This document shows positions 17,571 to 26,101 of a stretch of 64,000 nucleotides of DNA, piece by piece. The notes beneath the pieces are model-generated. The model worked only from the letters and a program-made list of their open reading frames with translations, was not told where the DNA came from and ran no database searches. The translations under genes were made by a program, and so were the position numbers. Numbering within the stretch: the stretch's first letter is position 1; every line of letters starts with the position of its first letter. Source of the stretch: Clostridium collagenovorans DSM 3089 (GTDB taxonomy: Bacteria; Bacillota; Clostridia; Clostridiales; Clostridiaceae); NCBI RefSeq assembly GCF_900130005.1, contig NZ_FQXP01000007.1, positions 62,001-126,000 of the forward strand, in the 5' to 3' direction.

Positions 17571-18156
17571 AAGATAATACCAAAATTTTAAATATAATTA
17601 AGGCTCTTTTACTATTATAGTATAACTTTAGCAATAATATAATAATTAATTCATTCTAATTAACATTTTAAATACAAAACCTATAAATTTCATATAATTC
17701 TCCACAATTATAATCTCCTTAATAAATATCTAAATTTAAGTATATCCTAATTAATATTATTTATTTATGTATATACACGTACTTAGCAAACTTTTATATT
17801 TAACTTTCTTCAAAATAATAACTACATATATTAATGAAGAAATTTTATTAATCTTTATCTCTTACTTAATAACCGTAATTTCTATGTAAACCTTCAAATC
17901 TTCTACATATAAGCTCTTAAAGAAAGCATCTATACTTTAAACTAACTATGTATCTCTTGTAAAGCTTATAAGTATACCTTTATTAACCTTTATCTTATAC
18001 TTAAACACTTGAACTATAAATCCTCATTGTATATTTATTAATTTTATTGATATTTATTTAATTTATGGTAATATATACTTGTATTTATTGAACTATATCT
18101 TCAATATAAAATACACTTAAATAAATACACATTTTAAACTAAAGGGGTTGGTTACA
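17571..18156. other. Intergenic stretch without a supported gene
   Basis: About 590 AT-rich bases between the divergent DUF4430 and ABC exporter genes. Both promoters must lie here, but no consensus pair stood out. No frame has a convincing start. Confidence 0.45.
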
Positions 18157-18189
18157 ATGATTATGTCAAATATTTTTATGTACAAATAA
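18157..18189 (+). CDS. Possible 10-codon leader peptide before the ABC exporter
   Basis: AAGGGG about nine bases upstream precedes ATG and ten codons (MIMSNIFMYK) before TAA. It ends 23 bases before the exporter ATG, which has its own AGAGGTG site. It could be a regulatory leader or chance. Confidence 0.25.
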   Translation: MIMSNIFMYK

Positions 18190-18212
18190 AACTTTATATT
18201 AAGAGGTGACAT

Positions 18213-20000
18213 ATGAGAGAAAAGTTACAGTCATTTAATAGGTATTTAAAAATATTTTTCGAGTCATTGAAGTTATTTTGGAAGGCGTCTCCCTTATACA
18301 CAACTATCCTTATGATAGTAATTCCTGTTCAAGGATTTTTACCTTCCATACTAATAAATTATTCTAGTAAACTAGTAAACGGTGCTAGTGTTGGATTTTC
18401 TGAAGCTTCAATGTTAGTAATCTTACTACTTTGGGCATCACTAAACTTTTTTAATAATATATGCAATCCTATAAACATGACAATTCAAGGCTTACTGACA
18501 GATAAACTAATAGGATATATAAATCTTTCACTTATGAATAAATCAAAGGACATTAAGGGCTTAGAACACTTTGAAAATCCAGACTTTTATGATGATCTTA
18601 AAATGATTGAAGAAGAAGCAGTGTGGAGACCTGTAAATTTAATGGTTTTCGGTACAAGCTTAATAAAGAATATAATATTGATATCTTCAATGCTTGTACT
18701 CTTAGCATCATTTCATCCAGTTATAGCCTTAGTTATGCTTATATCTGTTGTACCTCATAGTTTGATTTCATACAAGCTACAACAAGATGCCTTTGAAACT
18801 ATGGTAACTAGAAACCCTGATGCAAGAAAGCTACAATATTACAGCTCTGTACTACTATCCAATGAAAATGCCAAGGAAACAAGGCTTTTCAACAACTTTA
18901 ATTTTTTTATAAATAAATATAAGGAAACCTTCAATTTCATACATGGAGATATAAAAAAGCTTCGTTTTAAACAACTTTTTATTTCTATATTCTTCATATT
19001 AATTAGTTGTATTCTTAGCTTCCTTAGTTTTGCTTGGATTATAGTAGAAATATCAAAGGGACACTTAGGTGTTGGAAGTATACTAGTTTTTTCTTCTACT
19101 ATACTTTATGCAACTCAAGGAATCTCTGCCATGATTGAAGAATCTAGCTTGTTATACGATACACTACTTTACATGGAGAAATTCTTTAAATTTATGGCTC
19201 TAAGAAACAATATTTATGTTGATGGTAAAAAGAAGTTACCTAAAGACTTTAATAATATTGAATTTAAAGACTTGAGCTTCTCATACCCAAACTCAGAAAG
19301 AGTAGCCTTAAACAATATTAATTTAGCTATTAACAAAGGTGAAAAAATAGCTATAGTAGGTGAAAACGGATCAGGTAAGAGTACCTTAGTTAAATTATTA
19401 TGTAGATTCTATGAAGCTCAAAAGGGCGATATCTTCATAGATGATACTAATCTTAAAGACTACGATTTAGATGATTATAGAAGTTCCATAGGAGCAGTAT
19501 TCCAAGACTTCTCTAAGTTCTCCTTAAGTATAAGAGAAAATATAGCCATCTCCAATATTAAGGAACTAGAGAATACTAAGCTTATAGAAGATGCTATTAA
19601 AAAAGGTGGTTTTTCTAAAACCTTTGAAAAGCTTAATTGCAATCTTAATCAAATTCTCGGAAAACAATTTAAGGATGGCACAGAGCTATCTGGTGGTGAA
19701 TGGCAAAAGTTAGCTACTTCAAGAGCCTTCATGGTGGATTCTGAAATACTTATTTTAGATGAACCAACAGCTGCTTTAGATGCTCGTAGTGAATATGAAG
19801 TATACCAACAGTTCTTAGAACTAGTTGAAAACAAAACTGTACTCTTCATAACTCATAGACTCTCAGCCGTTAAAATGGCTGATAAAGTAGTTGCTCTCAA
19901 AGATGGTGAAATACTAGAGATAGGAAGTCACGAAGAACTAATAAACAAAAAAGGCTACTACTATGAACTATACACAATGCAAGCTGAAGCATATGTTTAG
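18213..20000 (+). CDS. ABC exporter half-transporter
   Basis: 595 residues with a membrane domain (about 20-320) and an ATPase domain. Motifs are Walker A GENGSGKST (about 383), the variant signature LSGGEWQK (about 492), Walker B ILILDEPTAALD (about 515) and H-loop ITHRLSAV. AGAGGTG precedes the ATG at good spacing. It is alone between a divergent gene and a large hairpin, so it probably works as a homodimer. The GGEWQ signature is common in Firmicute peptide exporters, including some lantibiotic-related ones. No peptide gene was found beside it, and the substrate is unknown. Confidence 0.85.
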   Translation: MREKLQSFNRYLKIFFESLKLFWKASPLYTTILMIVIPVQGFLPSILINYSSKLVNGASVGFSEASMLVILLLWASLNFFNNICNPINMTIQGLLTDKLIGYINLSLMNKSKDIKGLEHFENPDFYDDLKMIEEEAVWRPVNLMVFGTSLIKNIILISSMLVLLASFHPVIALVMLISVVPHSLISYKLQQDAFETMVTRNPDARKLQYYSSVLLSNENAKETRLFNNFNFFINKYKETFNFIHGDIKKLRFKQLFISIFFILISCILSFLSFAWIIVEISKGHLGVGSILVFSSTILYATQGISAMIEESSLLYDTLLYMEKFFKFMALRNNIYVDGKKKLPKDFNNIEFKDLSFSYPNSERVALNNINLAINKGEKIAIVGENGSGKSTLVKLLCRFYEAQKGDIFIDDTNLKDYDLDDYRSSIGAVFQDFSKFSLSIRENIAISNIKELENTKLIEDAIKKGGFSKTFEKLNCNLNQILGKQFKDGTELSGGEWQKLATSRAFMVDSEILILDEPTAALDARSEYEVYQQFLELVENKTVLFITHRLSAVKMADKVVALKDGEILEIGSHEELINKKGYYYELYTMQAEAYV

Positions 20001-20011
20001 ATATTAAACTT

Positions 20012-20113
20012 AAGGGACTGCTACACTAGTAAACTCATATTGTATTTGTAGGTTAACCAAAAATACAATGTAACATGAAGTTTATTCTTAGTGTAATAGT
20101 CCCTTCTTTTTCT
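20012..20113 (+). terminator. Large multi-stem hairpin after the ABC exporter (dispersed element, copy 1)
   Basis: Stems in order from outside: AAGGGACT/AGTCCCTT, TACACTA/TAGTGTA, TAAACT/AGTTTA and ATTGTATTT/AAATACAAT, with a T-rich tail after it. It is far longer than needed for termination. The same architecture recurs at 61898-62005 and, more loosely, at 61138-61233. Confidence 0.75.
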
Positions 20114-20161
20114 CCTAAATTCAAATTAAAGTTATACCTTAAACTAGGAATTAAATTTATA

Positions 20162-20170
20162 TGGTATAAT
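20162..20170 (+). promoter_or_regulatory. Extended -10 promoter element
   Basis: TGGTATAAT is an extended -10 box. No good -35 lies 17 bp upstream. It would start transcription about 90 bp before the 5'-nucleotidase gene. Confidence 0.35.
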
Positions 20171-20224
20171 GTTTTGTACTTAATGAAAAAACTATATAGT
20201 GACATAATACGAAAGGAGGATTTA

Positions 20225-20341
20225 GTGGGGGTTTTTTATTTAGGCACTCTACCACTAAAACTAATTAATGAAGAATTTGAAGATTTATTTTACTTCAGAT
20301 TTGCATGGATATGTTTATCCAACAGACTATGTAAATACTGA
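20225..20341 (+). CDS. Possible 38-residue upstream ORF overlapping the 5'-nucleotidase start
   Basis: A perfect AAAGGAGG site is followed five bases later by GTG. This frame runs 38 codons, beginning MGVFYLGTLPLKL, and overlaps the first 74 bases of the 5'-nucleotidase gene in another frame. The downstream ATG has no ribosome binding site of its own, so translation through this frame may couple to it. The same 17 bases (GAAAGGAGGATTTAGTG) precede the response regulator gene at 58234. It may be a leader rather than a functional protein. Confidence 0.35.
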   Translation: MGVFYLGTLPLKLINEEFEDLFYFRFAWICLSNRLCKY

Positions 20342-21788
20342 AGCTAAAAGCATCGGACTATTAAATATAATTAACCAATTTAAGAAGGATGAAAATACAA
20401 TTATTATAGATTGTGGTGATACTATTCAAGGTTCTCCTTTTACAAATTATCTTAGCAATTCACATTTTGATGTGCATCCTATTGCTGAGATTATGAATAA
20501 GGGTGGCTATGATTATGTTACCTTTGGAAATCACGACTTTAACTATGGATATGATTATCTTAAGAAGTATATTAACAATCTACAAGGTAAATGTCTATGT
20601 ACAAATGTTATAGATAAAACTAATAAAATTAATATCTTACCTTATGATATTAAAACTCTAGGTAATGGCTTAAAAGTTGGGGTTATTGGTTTTACAACTG
20701 ACTTTATTAACCTATGGGAAAGAGCAGAAAATATAAGTGATTTTGAAATAACTGATACCTTAAGTTCTATAAAAGAAAATTTTGATAAGATTAAAAAGGA
20801 CTGTGACATAGTAATTGGTATGTATCATGGAGGCTTCGAATACGATTTAAGCTCTCACAAACAATTAAGCACAACTAAGGAAAACATAGCTTATAAAATC
20901 TCTAAGGATTTTGACTTTGATATTCTTCTTACTGGTCACCAACACATGGAAATTCCCGGGGAATATCTTCATGGAACTTACATAGCTCAGACTCCGCATA
21001 ATGGCTCTAAGTTTTTAGAACTTAATTTAAGTTTTGAAGAAGGTAAGGTATGTGATATAAGTTCTACTTTAGTTCCTGTTGAACTTAATCCTAATAAAGA
21101 AATGTATGAAAAGTTTTTACCACTTGAAGAAGATGTTCAAAAATGGCTTGATACTCCAGTAGGCTTTTTAGATACTCCTCTTCATCCTAAGTCACATTTA
21201 GAAATGGCTATAAATGGTTCTCATTTAGCTAATTTCATAAATCAAATAGAGTTAGAAGAAAGTGGAGCAGATATAGCCTGTACATCTTTTGCTAATTCAA
21301 TAAAAGGCTTTGATTCAAATGTTACAGTTAGAGATATTATGTCTACATACATGTATCCTAACACCTTAATAATCCTTGAAGTAACCTATGATATTTTAAA
21401 GTTAGCTTTAGAGCGTTGTGCTAGCTACTTTGACTTTAAGGATGGTAACATATGCATCTCTGACCTATTCTTAAAGCCTAAGGTTGAGCATTATAACTAC
21501 GACTACTTCTCAAAGATTTATTATACCTTTGACTTAAATAAGGAAGTAGGCAATAGAGTTACTTCCATAATCTACAATGATAAGGAACTTAGCTCTAAGG
21601 ATAGTCTTAAACTTGTTATGAATAACTACAGAGCTAGTGGAGCAGGTGGCTACGAATTTTATGGCGACTGCAAAATAGTAAAAGAAATAGTAGTTGAAAT
21701 GCCTGAAGTAATAATAAACTACTTCAGAAACAATAGCAATGTGGTTGTAGATAAGGATAAATACCTTACTGTAATATATAAGTTGTAA
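20268..21788 (+). CDS. 5'-nucleotidase / UDP-sugar hydrolase family phosphoesterase, cytoplasmic form
   Basis: 506 residues in two domains. The N-terminal metallophosphatase has DLHG near residue 11, IIDCGDTIQGSPF near 47, FGNHDFNYG near 85 and LTGHQHMEIPG near 223, all metal-binding motifs of the UshA/YfkN family. The C-terminal 5'-nucleotidase domain contains NYRASGAGGYEFYG near 460. Unlike UshA it has no signal peptide, so it should act in the cytoplasm on nucleotides or nucleotide sugars. An in-frame stop just upstream forces the ATG at 20268. It lacks a good ribosome binding site and may depend on the overlapping upstream frame. Confidence 0.88.
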   Translation: MKNLKIYFTSDLHGYVYPTDYVNTEAKSIGLLNIINQFKKDENTIIIDCGDTIQGSPFTNYLSNSHFDVHPIAEIMNKGGYDYVTFGNHDFNYGYDYLKKYINNLQGKCLCTNVIDKTNKINILPYDIKTLGNGLKVGVIGFTTDFINLWERAENISDFEITDTLSSIKENFDKIKKDCDIVIGMYHGGFEYDLSSHKQLSTTKENIAYKISKDFDFDILLTGHQHMEIPGEYLHGTYIAQTPHNGSKFLELNLSFEEGKVCDISSTLVPVELNPNKEMYEKFLPLEEDVQKWLDTPVGFLDTPLHPKSHLEMAINGSHLANFINQIELEESGADIACTSFANSIKGFDSNVTVRDIMSTYMYPNTLIILEVTYDILKLALERCASYFDFKDGNICISDLFLKPKVEHYNYDYFSKIYYTFDLNKEVGNRVTSIIYNDKELSSKDSLKLVMNNYRASGAGGYEFYGDCKIVKEIVVEMPEVIINYFRNNSNVVVDKDKYLTVIYKL

Positions 21789-21917
21789 TTAATATTGTAC
21801 ATCTATTTTAATCTTCTATTTAATATATAGCGTGAATATTGATTATTAAAGTATATATTAATATTACTTATTAAAGTATATATGAATATACAATTTCAAG
21901 TCTTAAAATAGATATAT

Positions 21918-21964
21918 AAAAGGAGCTAAGTATTAGAAATTACTAATATCTAGCTCCTTTTATT
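21918..21964. terminator. Bidirectional hairpin terminator
   Basis: AAAGGAGCTA-AGTATTAG pairs with CTAATAT-TAGCTCCTTT, with T-runs on both strands. It lies between the convergent 5'-nucleotidase and rsgI genes. A short direct repeat containing TTATTAAAGTATATAT occurs just before it (about 21843-21885). Confidence 0.85.
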
Positions 21965-21969
21965 ATACT

Positions 21970-22926
21970 TTAATCATCTACTTCATTATCGGAGTCATCA
22001 GAGTCTTTATCATTATCTGTATCATCCTCAGAGTGATCTTTTTTATCTTTCTCTTCCTCTTTACGCTCTGCTTCTTTTTCTTCCTTTTCCTTTAATTCCT
22101 CTTTTTCCTTCTCTTTTTTATCCTCTAACTCTTCTTGTTTATCCTTTAATTCATCTTGTATTTCTTCAAGTACCTCCGGGTCCCAATGAGTTCCTGATGA
22201 GTATTTCTTTAATAAAGCATTTAACTCTGGGATGCTCATTTTCTCTATTGCATCTTCTAAAGTATCATCATCTATTTCTACTTCCGCACCATATCTTCCT
22301 AAACTGATACCTTTAGCTTTAGCCTTTTCTGCATCTTCCTTATTTCTCTTTAAATATACAATATCAAAGGTATTAAAGTTATTTTTTATAGTATCCTGTA
22401 TTTCCTTTTCAAAGTTGCTATCATCTTGTTCTAAGAATGCAAAACCTACTAATAAGGATTCCTTATTTGTTATTGTAGTGCTTTCATCTATATTATTTTT
22501 TATTTCATGCATAGCATCTTCTATATTCATTCCCTCTAGTCTTTGTAGATTTAAATCTTCCCCATCCTTATTTAAGCCTGATGCCTTAAGAACTTTTTTA
22601 TTCTTATCTACTTCTATTTCTAAACTTGGATTTATATCTAAGGTCAACATAGCATATGCTTTATGACTTATTCCCAAATTACTAACTATTGGCGTTAAGA
22701 AAAATATTGTTATCATAGCAGCTGCAACTAAAGGTATTAGCAGTTTCCCTCTTTTTTTAGTATCTATAACTTGATTATCATAGATATCCTCTTGAAGAAA
22801 CACTATAGCATCACCTATTGTAAGCCCTGGTTTAATATTTACTCTAACCATAGTTCCATCACTTTTCATGATTATGGCATAGTCCTTTTTTAATTCCATT
22901 ACTATACCCTTAAACAAATCCACCAC
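21970..22926 (-). CDS. rsgI: RsgI-like anti-sigma factor
   Basis: 318 residues. The N-terminal RsgI cytoplasmic domain (about 1-55) contains GIVMELKKDYAIIMKSDGT. One membrane segment spans about 62-81. The extracellular part starts with YAMLTLDINPSLEIEVD, the hallmark after the membrane segment in RsgI proteins. The last 80 residues are almost only Lys, Glu and Asp, probably a charged helix and then a disordered acidic tail. No carbohydrate-binding module is present, unlike the cellulosome-type RsgI of C. thermocellum. The start is a GTG of a GTG-GTG pair. sigI lies 255 bp upstream. Confidence 0.85.
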   Translation of the reverse strand: MVDLFKGIVMELKKDYAIIMKSDGTMVRVNIKPGLTIGDAIVFLQEDIYDNQVIDTKKRGKLLIPLVAAAMITIFFLTPIVSNLGISHKAYAMLTLDINPSLEIEVDKNKKVLKASGLNKDGEDLNLQRLEGMNIEDAMHEIKNNIDESTTITNKESLLVGFAFLEQDDSNFEKEIQDTIKNNFNTFDIVYLKRNKEDAEKAKAKGISLGRYGAEVEIDDDTLEDAIEKMSIPELNALLKKYSSGTHWDPEVLEEIQDELKDKQEELEDKKEKEKEELKEKEEKEAERKEEEKDKKDHSEDDTDNDKDSDDSDNEVDD

Positions 22927-23004
22927 CTCTACTTTCTTCTATCTTATTCCCAACCTCTCATATTCTATTGAAAGCTTTATTTGTTATCTTTGTTTAAATA
23001 TATA

Positions 23005-23028
23005 AGTTCTAATTAGTATTCTACCTTC
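23005..23028. repeat. Dispersed repeat, copy 1
   Basis: AGTTCTAATTAGTATTCTAC and the next bases match 38771-38792 at nearly every position. Weaker similarity extends about 70 bases to the right, ending in CTTTATTAGA. Both copies lie in intergenic DNA; this one is between rsgI and sigI. Confidence 0.5.
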
Positions 23029-23180
23029 ATATTAATCATTTAATTTATTCTATAATGAATCTTATATATAAAAAATACAGATTCTTTATTAGAATATCTA
23101 TTATTCAAATAGCTACTACTTATATAGTTAACTATGGATGCCCCTTAAATACAAGTAATCTTAAGCTAGTACTTATATTC

Positions 23181-23843
23181 TTATGACTTTATCCATAATC
23201 TAATATTTCTATAGTTTCTAAAAAATATTATAACAAGAGATAATATAAATTTCTTACTTCGCTTTAAAATCTTTTCTGTAACTGTATATTTTAGTGAAAT
23301 TTGCTTTATAGGAAGTCTCTTTTTTCCGAATATGAATGTAGTCAGTGGTTCATCTTTACTTACCTTTTCAGATATATTTATAGCATTTCTTCTCGTGTCT
23401 TCATGCTTTGGAGCTTCCTGCACTAAGTCTTCAAGGCTTAACCCAAATTCACTCAATTCAACCTTAAATTTGCTTATTTCAGTCTTTAGCTCTTCCTTAT
23501 CCTCTATTGGATTACTATACTCACTACTTAATTCAATTCCTGAATTCATTAGTTCTTCCATAGATGTTTCTCTGCTTCTTTTGTTTTCTTTAATTAAATA
23601 AGTTTTTATTCTACTTGATATGACCAGTTTTGCAAAGGATGGAAATGCACCCTTGCTCTCCTCATACTTTTCCATAGCTTCTACAAAAGCCATTAATCCT
23701 ACAGAAAACTCCTCATCATTTTCTATAGACACATATTTCCCGGTAATGGAACTAATTGTCTTTATAATTAAAGGCATATAATCCTCTATGATGCTATTTA
23801 GTTTTTTTTCACTTATAGGATTATTGCTGTAATTAGAAAACAT
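23181..23843 (-). CDS. sigI: RNA polymerase sigma factor SigI
   Basis: 220 residues, slightly shorter than typical SigI (about 240-250). Region 2 features include DEEFSVGLMAFVEAMEKYEESKG near 43-65, then FPSFAKLVISSRIKTYLIKENKR. The C-terminal part, LEDLVQEAPKHEDTRRNAI, is typical of SigI proteins in place of classical region 4. In Bacillus SigI responds to heat; in some clostridia it responds to extracellular polysaccharides through RsgI. rsgI is downstream on the same strand but separated by 255 bp, a larger gap than usual. The Asp-rich secreted protein gene lies directly upstream and may be a target. Confidence 0.85.
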   Translation of the reverse strand: MFSNYSNNPISEKKLNSIIEDYMPLIIKTISSITGKYVSIENDEEFSVGLMAFVEAMEKYEESKGAFPSFAKLVISSRIKTYLIKENKRSRETSMEELMNSGIELSSEYSNPIEDKEELKTEISKFKVELSEFGLSLEDLVQEAPKHEDTRRNAINISEKVSKDEPLTTFIFGKKRLPIKQISLKYTVTEKILKRSKKFILSLVIIFFRNYRNIRLWIKS

Positions 23844-23941
23844 ACCTTTACCATCCTCGACTTTCCTCGTATAATTCTTTTAACTAAATTTAACTCTCAG
23901 CATAATGCAAGAACTTAATTTTCTCATCAATATATACTTCC

Positions 23942-24448
23942 CTATATATTAAATCCTATCATGTTAAATAATCTATGCGCAAGGTCATCATTGTCCTCGT
24001 CGTCACTATCATTTACATCATCCATATCATCTGCATCATGATCTACATCATTCTTATCATCATGGTCATCTATATCATTTTCGTCATCCGAATCTTCTAC
24101 ATCATCTTTATCATCCACTTCATCAATGTCATCATTATCATCTACATCCTCTTTGTCATCAAAGTCCTCTCCGTAGATTTTTTCTAACTCATCCTCTAAC
24201 ATATCATCAAAGTCATCACCGTATTTTGCTTCTAGTGCATCATCCCAGTCATCTCCATATTGAGCTTCTAATTTATCTTCCCAATCCTTGCCATACTTAG
24301 CTTCTAATTGATCTTCTATTTTATCCTCTATCTTATCAAGCTTTTGTTCTAAAGCTATCTTTTCTTGCACACTTGGACTTGCTGCTACTGTAACTGCCCC
24401 TGTTGCCCCTACTACCGCAATTATTAAAGCTATTAATGTTGATTTCAT
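23942..24448 (-). CDS. Secreted Asp-rich repeat protein
   Basis: 168 residues. A signal peptide ends near VTVAA/SPS (about residue 23). Four imperfect repeats follow, of the type LEAKYGDDWDD (about 47-96), then a tail of about 65 residues that is mostly Asp with some Glu, Asn and Val, and a short hydrophobic end LAHRLFNMIGF. The protein must be extremely acidic; calcium or other cation binding is plausible but not shown. A GGAGG site precedes the ATG. It lies just upstream of sigI-rsgI in the same direction, and rsgI also ends in an acidic tail, which suggests a shared envelope function. Confidence 0.7.
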   Translation of the reverse strand: MKSTLIALIIAVVGATGAVTVAASPSVQEKIALEQKLDKIEDKIEDQLEAKYGKDWEDKLEAQYGDDWDDALEAKYGDDFDDMLEDELEKIYGEDFDDKEDVDDNDDIDEVDDKDDVEDSDDENDIDDHDDKNDVDHDADDMDDVNDSDDEDNDDLAHRLFNMIGFNI

Positions 24449-24754
24449 ATTTCATTCCTCCATAACTAAATTTATAATTTATTTAATTAGTTTTTCCTTA
24501 GTTTCAAACACAAATTTATTTTAAACTTAATTAAGTTTTTTACTTAGCACTAACCTTCTTTATTCTTAATCACCATATAATAAAAATGTTTACCATATGA
24601 ATTTCATGCTTCATAAGCCTTTATAAACTAATTTCTTTGCATAAAGTATGATTATCTTTTGTTCTTTCACTATATAAACATAGTTTTATCTTGCTTTCAC
24701 AGTATAACCTACTTAGTTTAATTAAGATTTCTTAACTATATAACTATATTTTTT

Positions 24755-25075
24755 TTCTAAGGTACCCTTTGTCTTATTTGATTCATTGTTAATTTCTTGC
24801 AATTTTATTGTGCTTGTAATTTTTTATTTGTGCTTTTTCTATAATCATTATTAAATACAAAGTAACTGTTCTTTTTGGGTACCTTTTTTGTTTTATATTC
24901 AACCTTATTTTAAAATCATCCTTTGTTCTTTCCTTATTAGGTACACAATATTTGGTACCCTTTTTAATTCTTAATCCTTAGTTTCATCATTAATGCAATG
25001 TAGTTTTTTAGTGTTTTTCTAATCACTATTAAATACAAAACACATTTTTCTTTTAGGTACCTTTTTGTTTATTCA
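24755..25075. repeat. Degenerate tandem block with GGTACC boxes
   Basis: In an 840-bp gene-free stretch (24449-25285), GGTACC followed by a T-run occurs four times (near 24761, 24879, 24954 and 25058). Two blocks share the order GGTACCCTTT, TTTTTCTAATCA-type sequence, TATTAAATACAAA and a final GGTACCTTTTT. This looks like an old direct duplication of about 140 bp. It lies upstream of the Asp-rich gene. Nothing else was recognised in the gap. Confidence 0.5.
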
Positions 25076-25112
25076 TTTTAACTTTCTTTTTAAATTTGCA
25101 AAAAATAGTAAA

Positions 25113-25133
25113 CCACCTCTAAATAAGAGGTGG
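25113..25133 (-). terminator. Probable terminator of the RiPP operon
   Basis: CCACCTCT and AGAGGTGG form a perfect 8-bp stem with a 5-base loop. On the minus strand it is followed by TTTACTATTTTTT. It lies about 150 bp after the last operon gene. Confidence 0.6.
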
Positions 25134-25285
25134 AAATCTTACAAGACTATTTAATTTTTAAGTTTAACTAATAAAATATACTTTTCTCATTTATAAAACC
25201 ATTAATAAAGGATTAGATAATTAAAAGTTATGTATATTGAATAAAGCTAAATATATATTAATAACTCTTATAACTAACTTAACCT

Positions 25286-26086
25286 CTAATAATGAGAGAT
25301 ACTTCCCTTCTTTAATGCTGTAGCTATACTAGTTTTAAAACTCATTATACCTACTAACATCCAAAAAACTGATATACCAAATAGCCATGCAAATTCACTA
25401 GTTCCTAATCCCAATATACTAAGTGAATTATAAGTTGAATTTTTAATAGACTCCATTGACCAATAAAAAGGAAATAACTTAGCAAAAATATGGAACATAT
25501 TTGGTATAGCGCTAAGCGGTATTATTAATCCTGAGAAAAAAAGAATTAAATTAGATGTAGCTCTAGCAATTGCATCTACTTTTTTATAAATTATCGCTAA
25601 ACCTGCAACAAAATATCCCATTCCGCTTAACCCTATTAAACATACCAATATATTGATAATTATATTTATAAAGCTTATACCCCACTGAAATGAACTAGTT
25701 AAACCAAAAGATATTATGCATAATGACACAACAAAAATCATTTGTAATGTTTCAAATAAATAATTTGCAATCAATCTACATAAAATTAATACACTCATAT
25801 CTGTTTTTGTCATAAATATTTGTTCTAATGTACCTTGTCTAGCCTCTGATTGAACAATTATAGAAACTGACTGTATAGAAATGGTCGCATACCACCACAC
25901 TATTAAGCCAACTATAAAAAATACAATCTCATCAGGACTACTCATATCCTTATTCATGCCATAAAACAACCCTAAAAACAACATAAATATATTAAAATTG
26001 TGAAAAATATAATCTATATAATAAGCTTTTAATTCACCAAGTAAATTTAAAAATTCTGCTTTAATTGTATTTGTGAATTTTATCAT
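25286..26086 (-). CDS. ABC-2 permease, second subunit of the RiPP exporter
   Basis: 266 residues with six hydrophobic segments. The motif SEARQGTLEQIFMTKTDMS near residues 75-95 is shared with the permease at 28606-29409 (EEGTLEQIFMTQTNF). The two are clear paralogues and probably form a heterodimeric channel with the ATPase at 29399-30322. A GAGGTGA site precedes the ATG. It is the last gene of the operon, 15 bp after the preceding gene. It probably exports the mature modified peptide and may give self-protection. Confidence 0.82.
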   Translation of the reverse strand: MIKFTNTIKAEFLNLLGELKAYYIDYIFHNFNIFMLFLGLFYGMNKDMSSPDEIVFFIVGLIVWWYATISIQSVSIIVQSEARQGTLEQIFMTKTDMSVLILCRLIANYLFETLQMIFVVSLCIISFGLTSSFQWGISFINIIINILVCLIGLSGMGYFVAGLAIIYKKVDAIARATSNLILFFSGLIIPLSAIPNMFHIFAKLFPFYWSMESIKNSTYNSLSILGLGTSEFAWLFGISVFWMLVGIMSFKTSIATALKKGSISHY

Positions 26087-26101
26087 TTAATCACCTCATA
26101 G

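Noticed and set aside
20225..20270. GTG at 20225 as the true start of the 5'-nucleotidase
   Set aside because: It is in a different frame from the catalytic domain, which begins normally at the ATG at 20268.
22232..22666. A 144-codon open frame opposite rsgI
   Set aside because: Its Ser/Phe/Leu-rich translation is the expected mirror of Glu/Lys-rich coding on the other strand.
23975..24187. A hydrophobic 70-codon frame opposite the Asp-rich gene
   Set aside because: Poly-Ile/Val is the antisense image of GAT/GAC repeats; the sense strand has a signal peptide and ribosome binding site.
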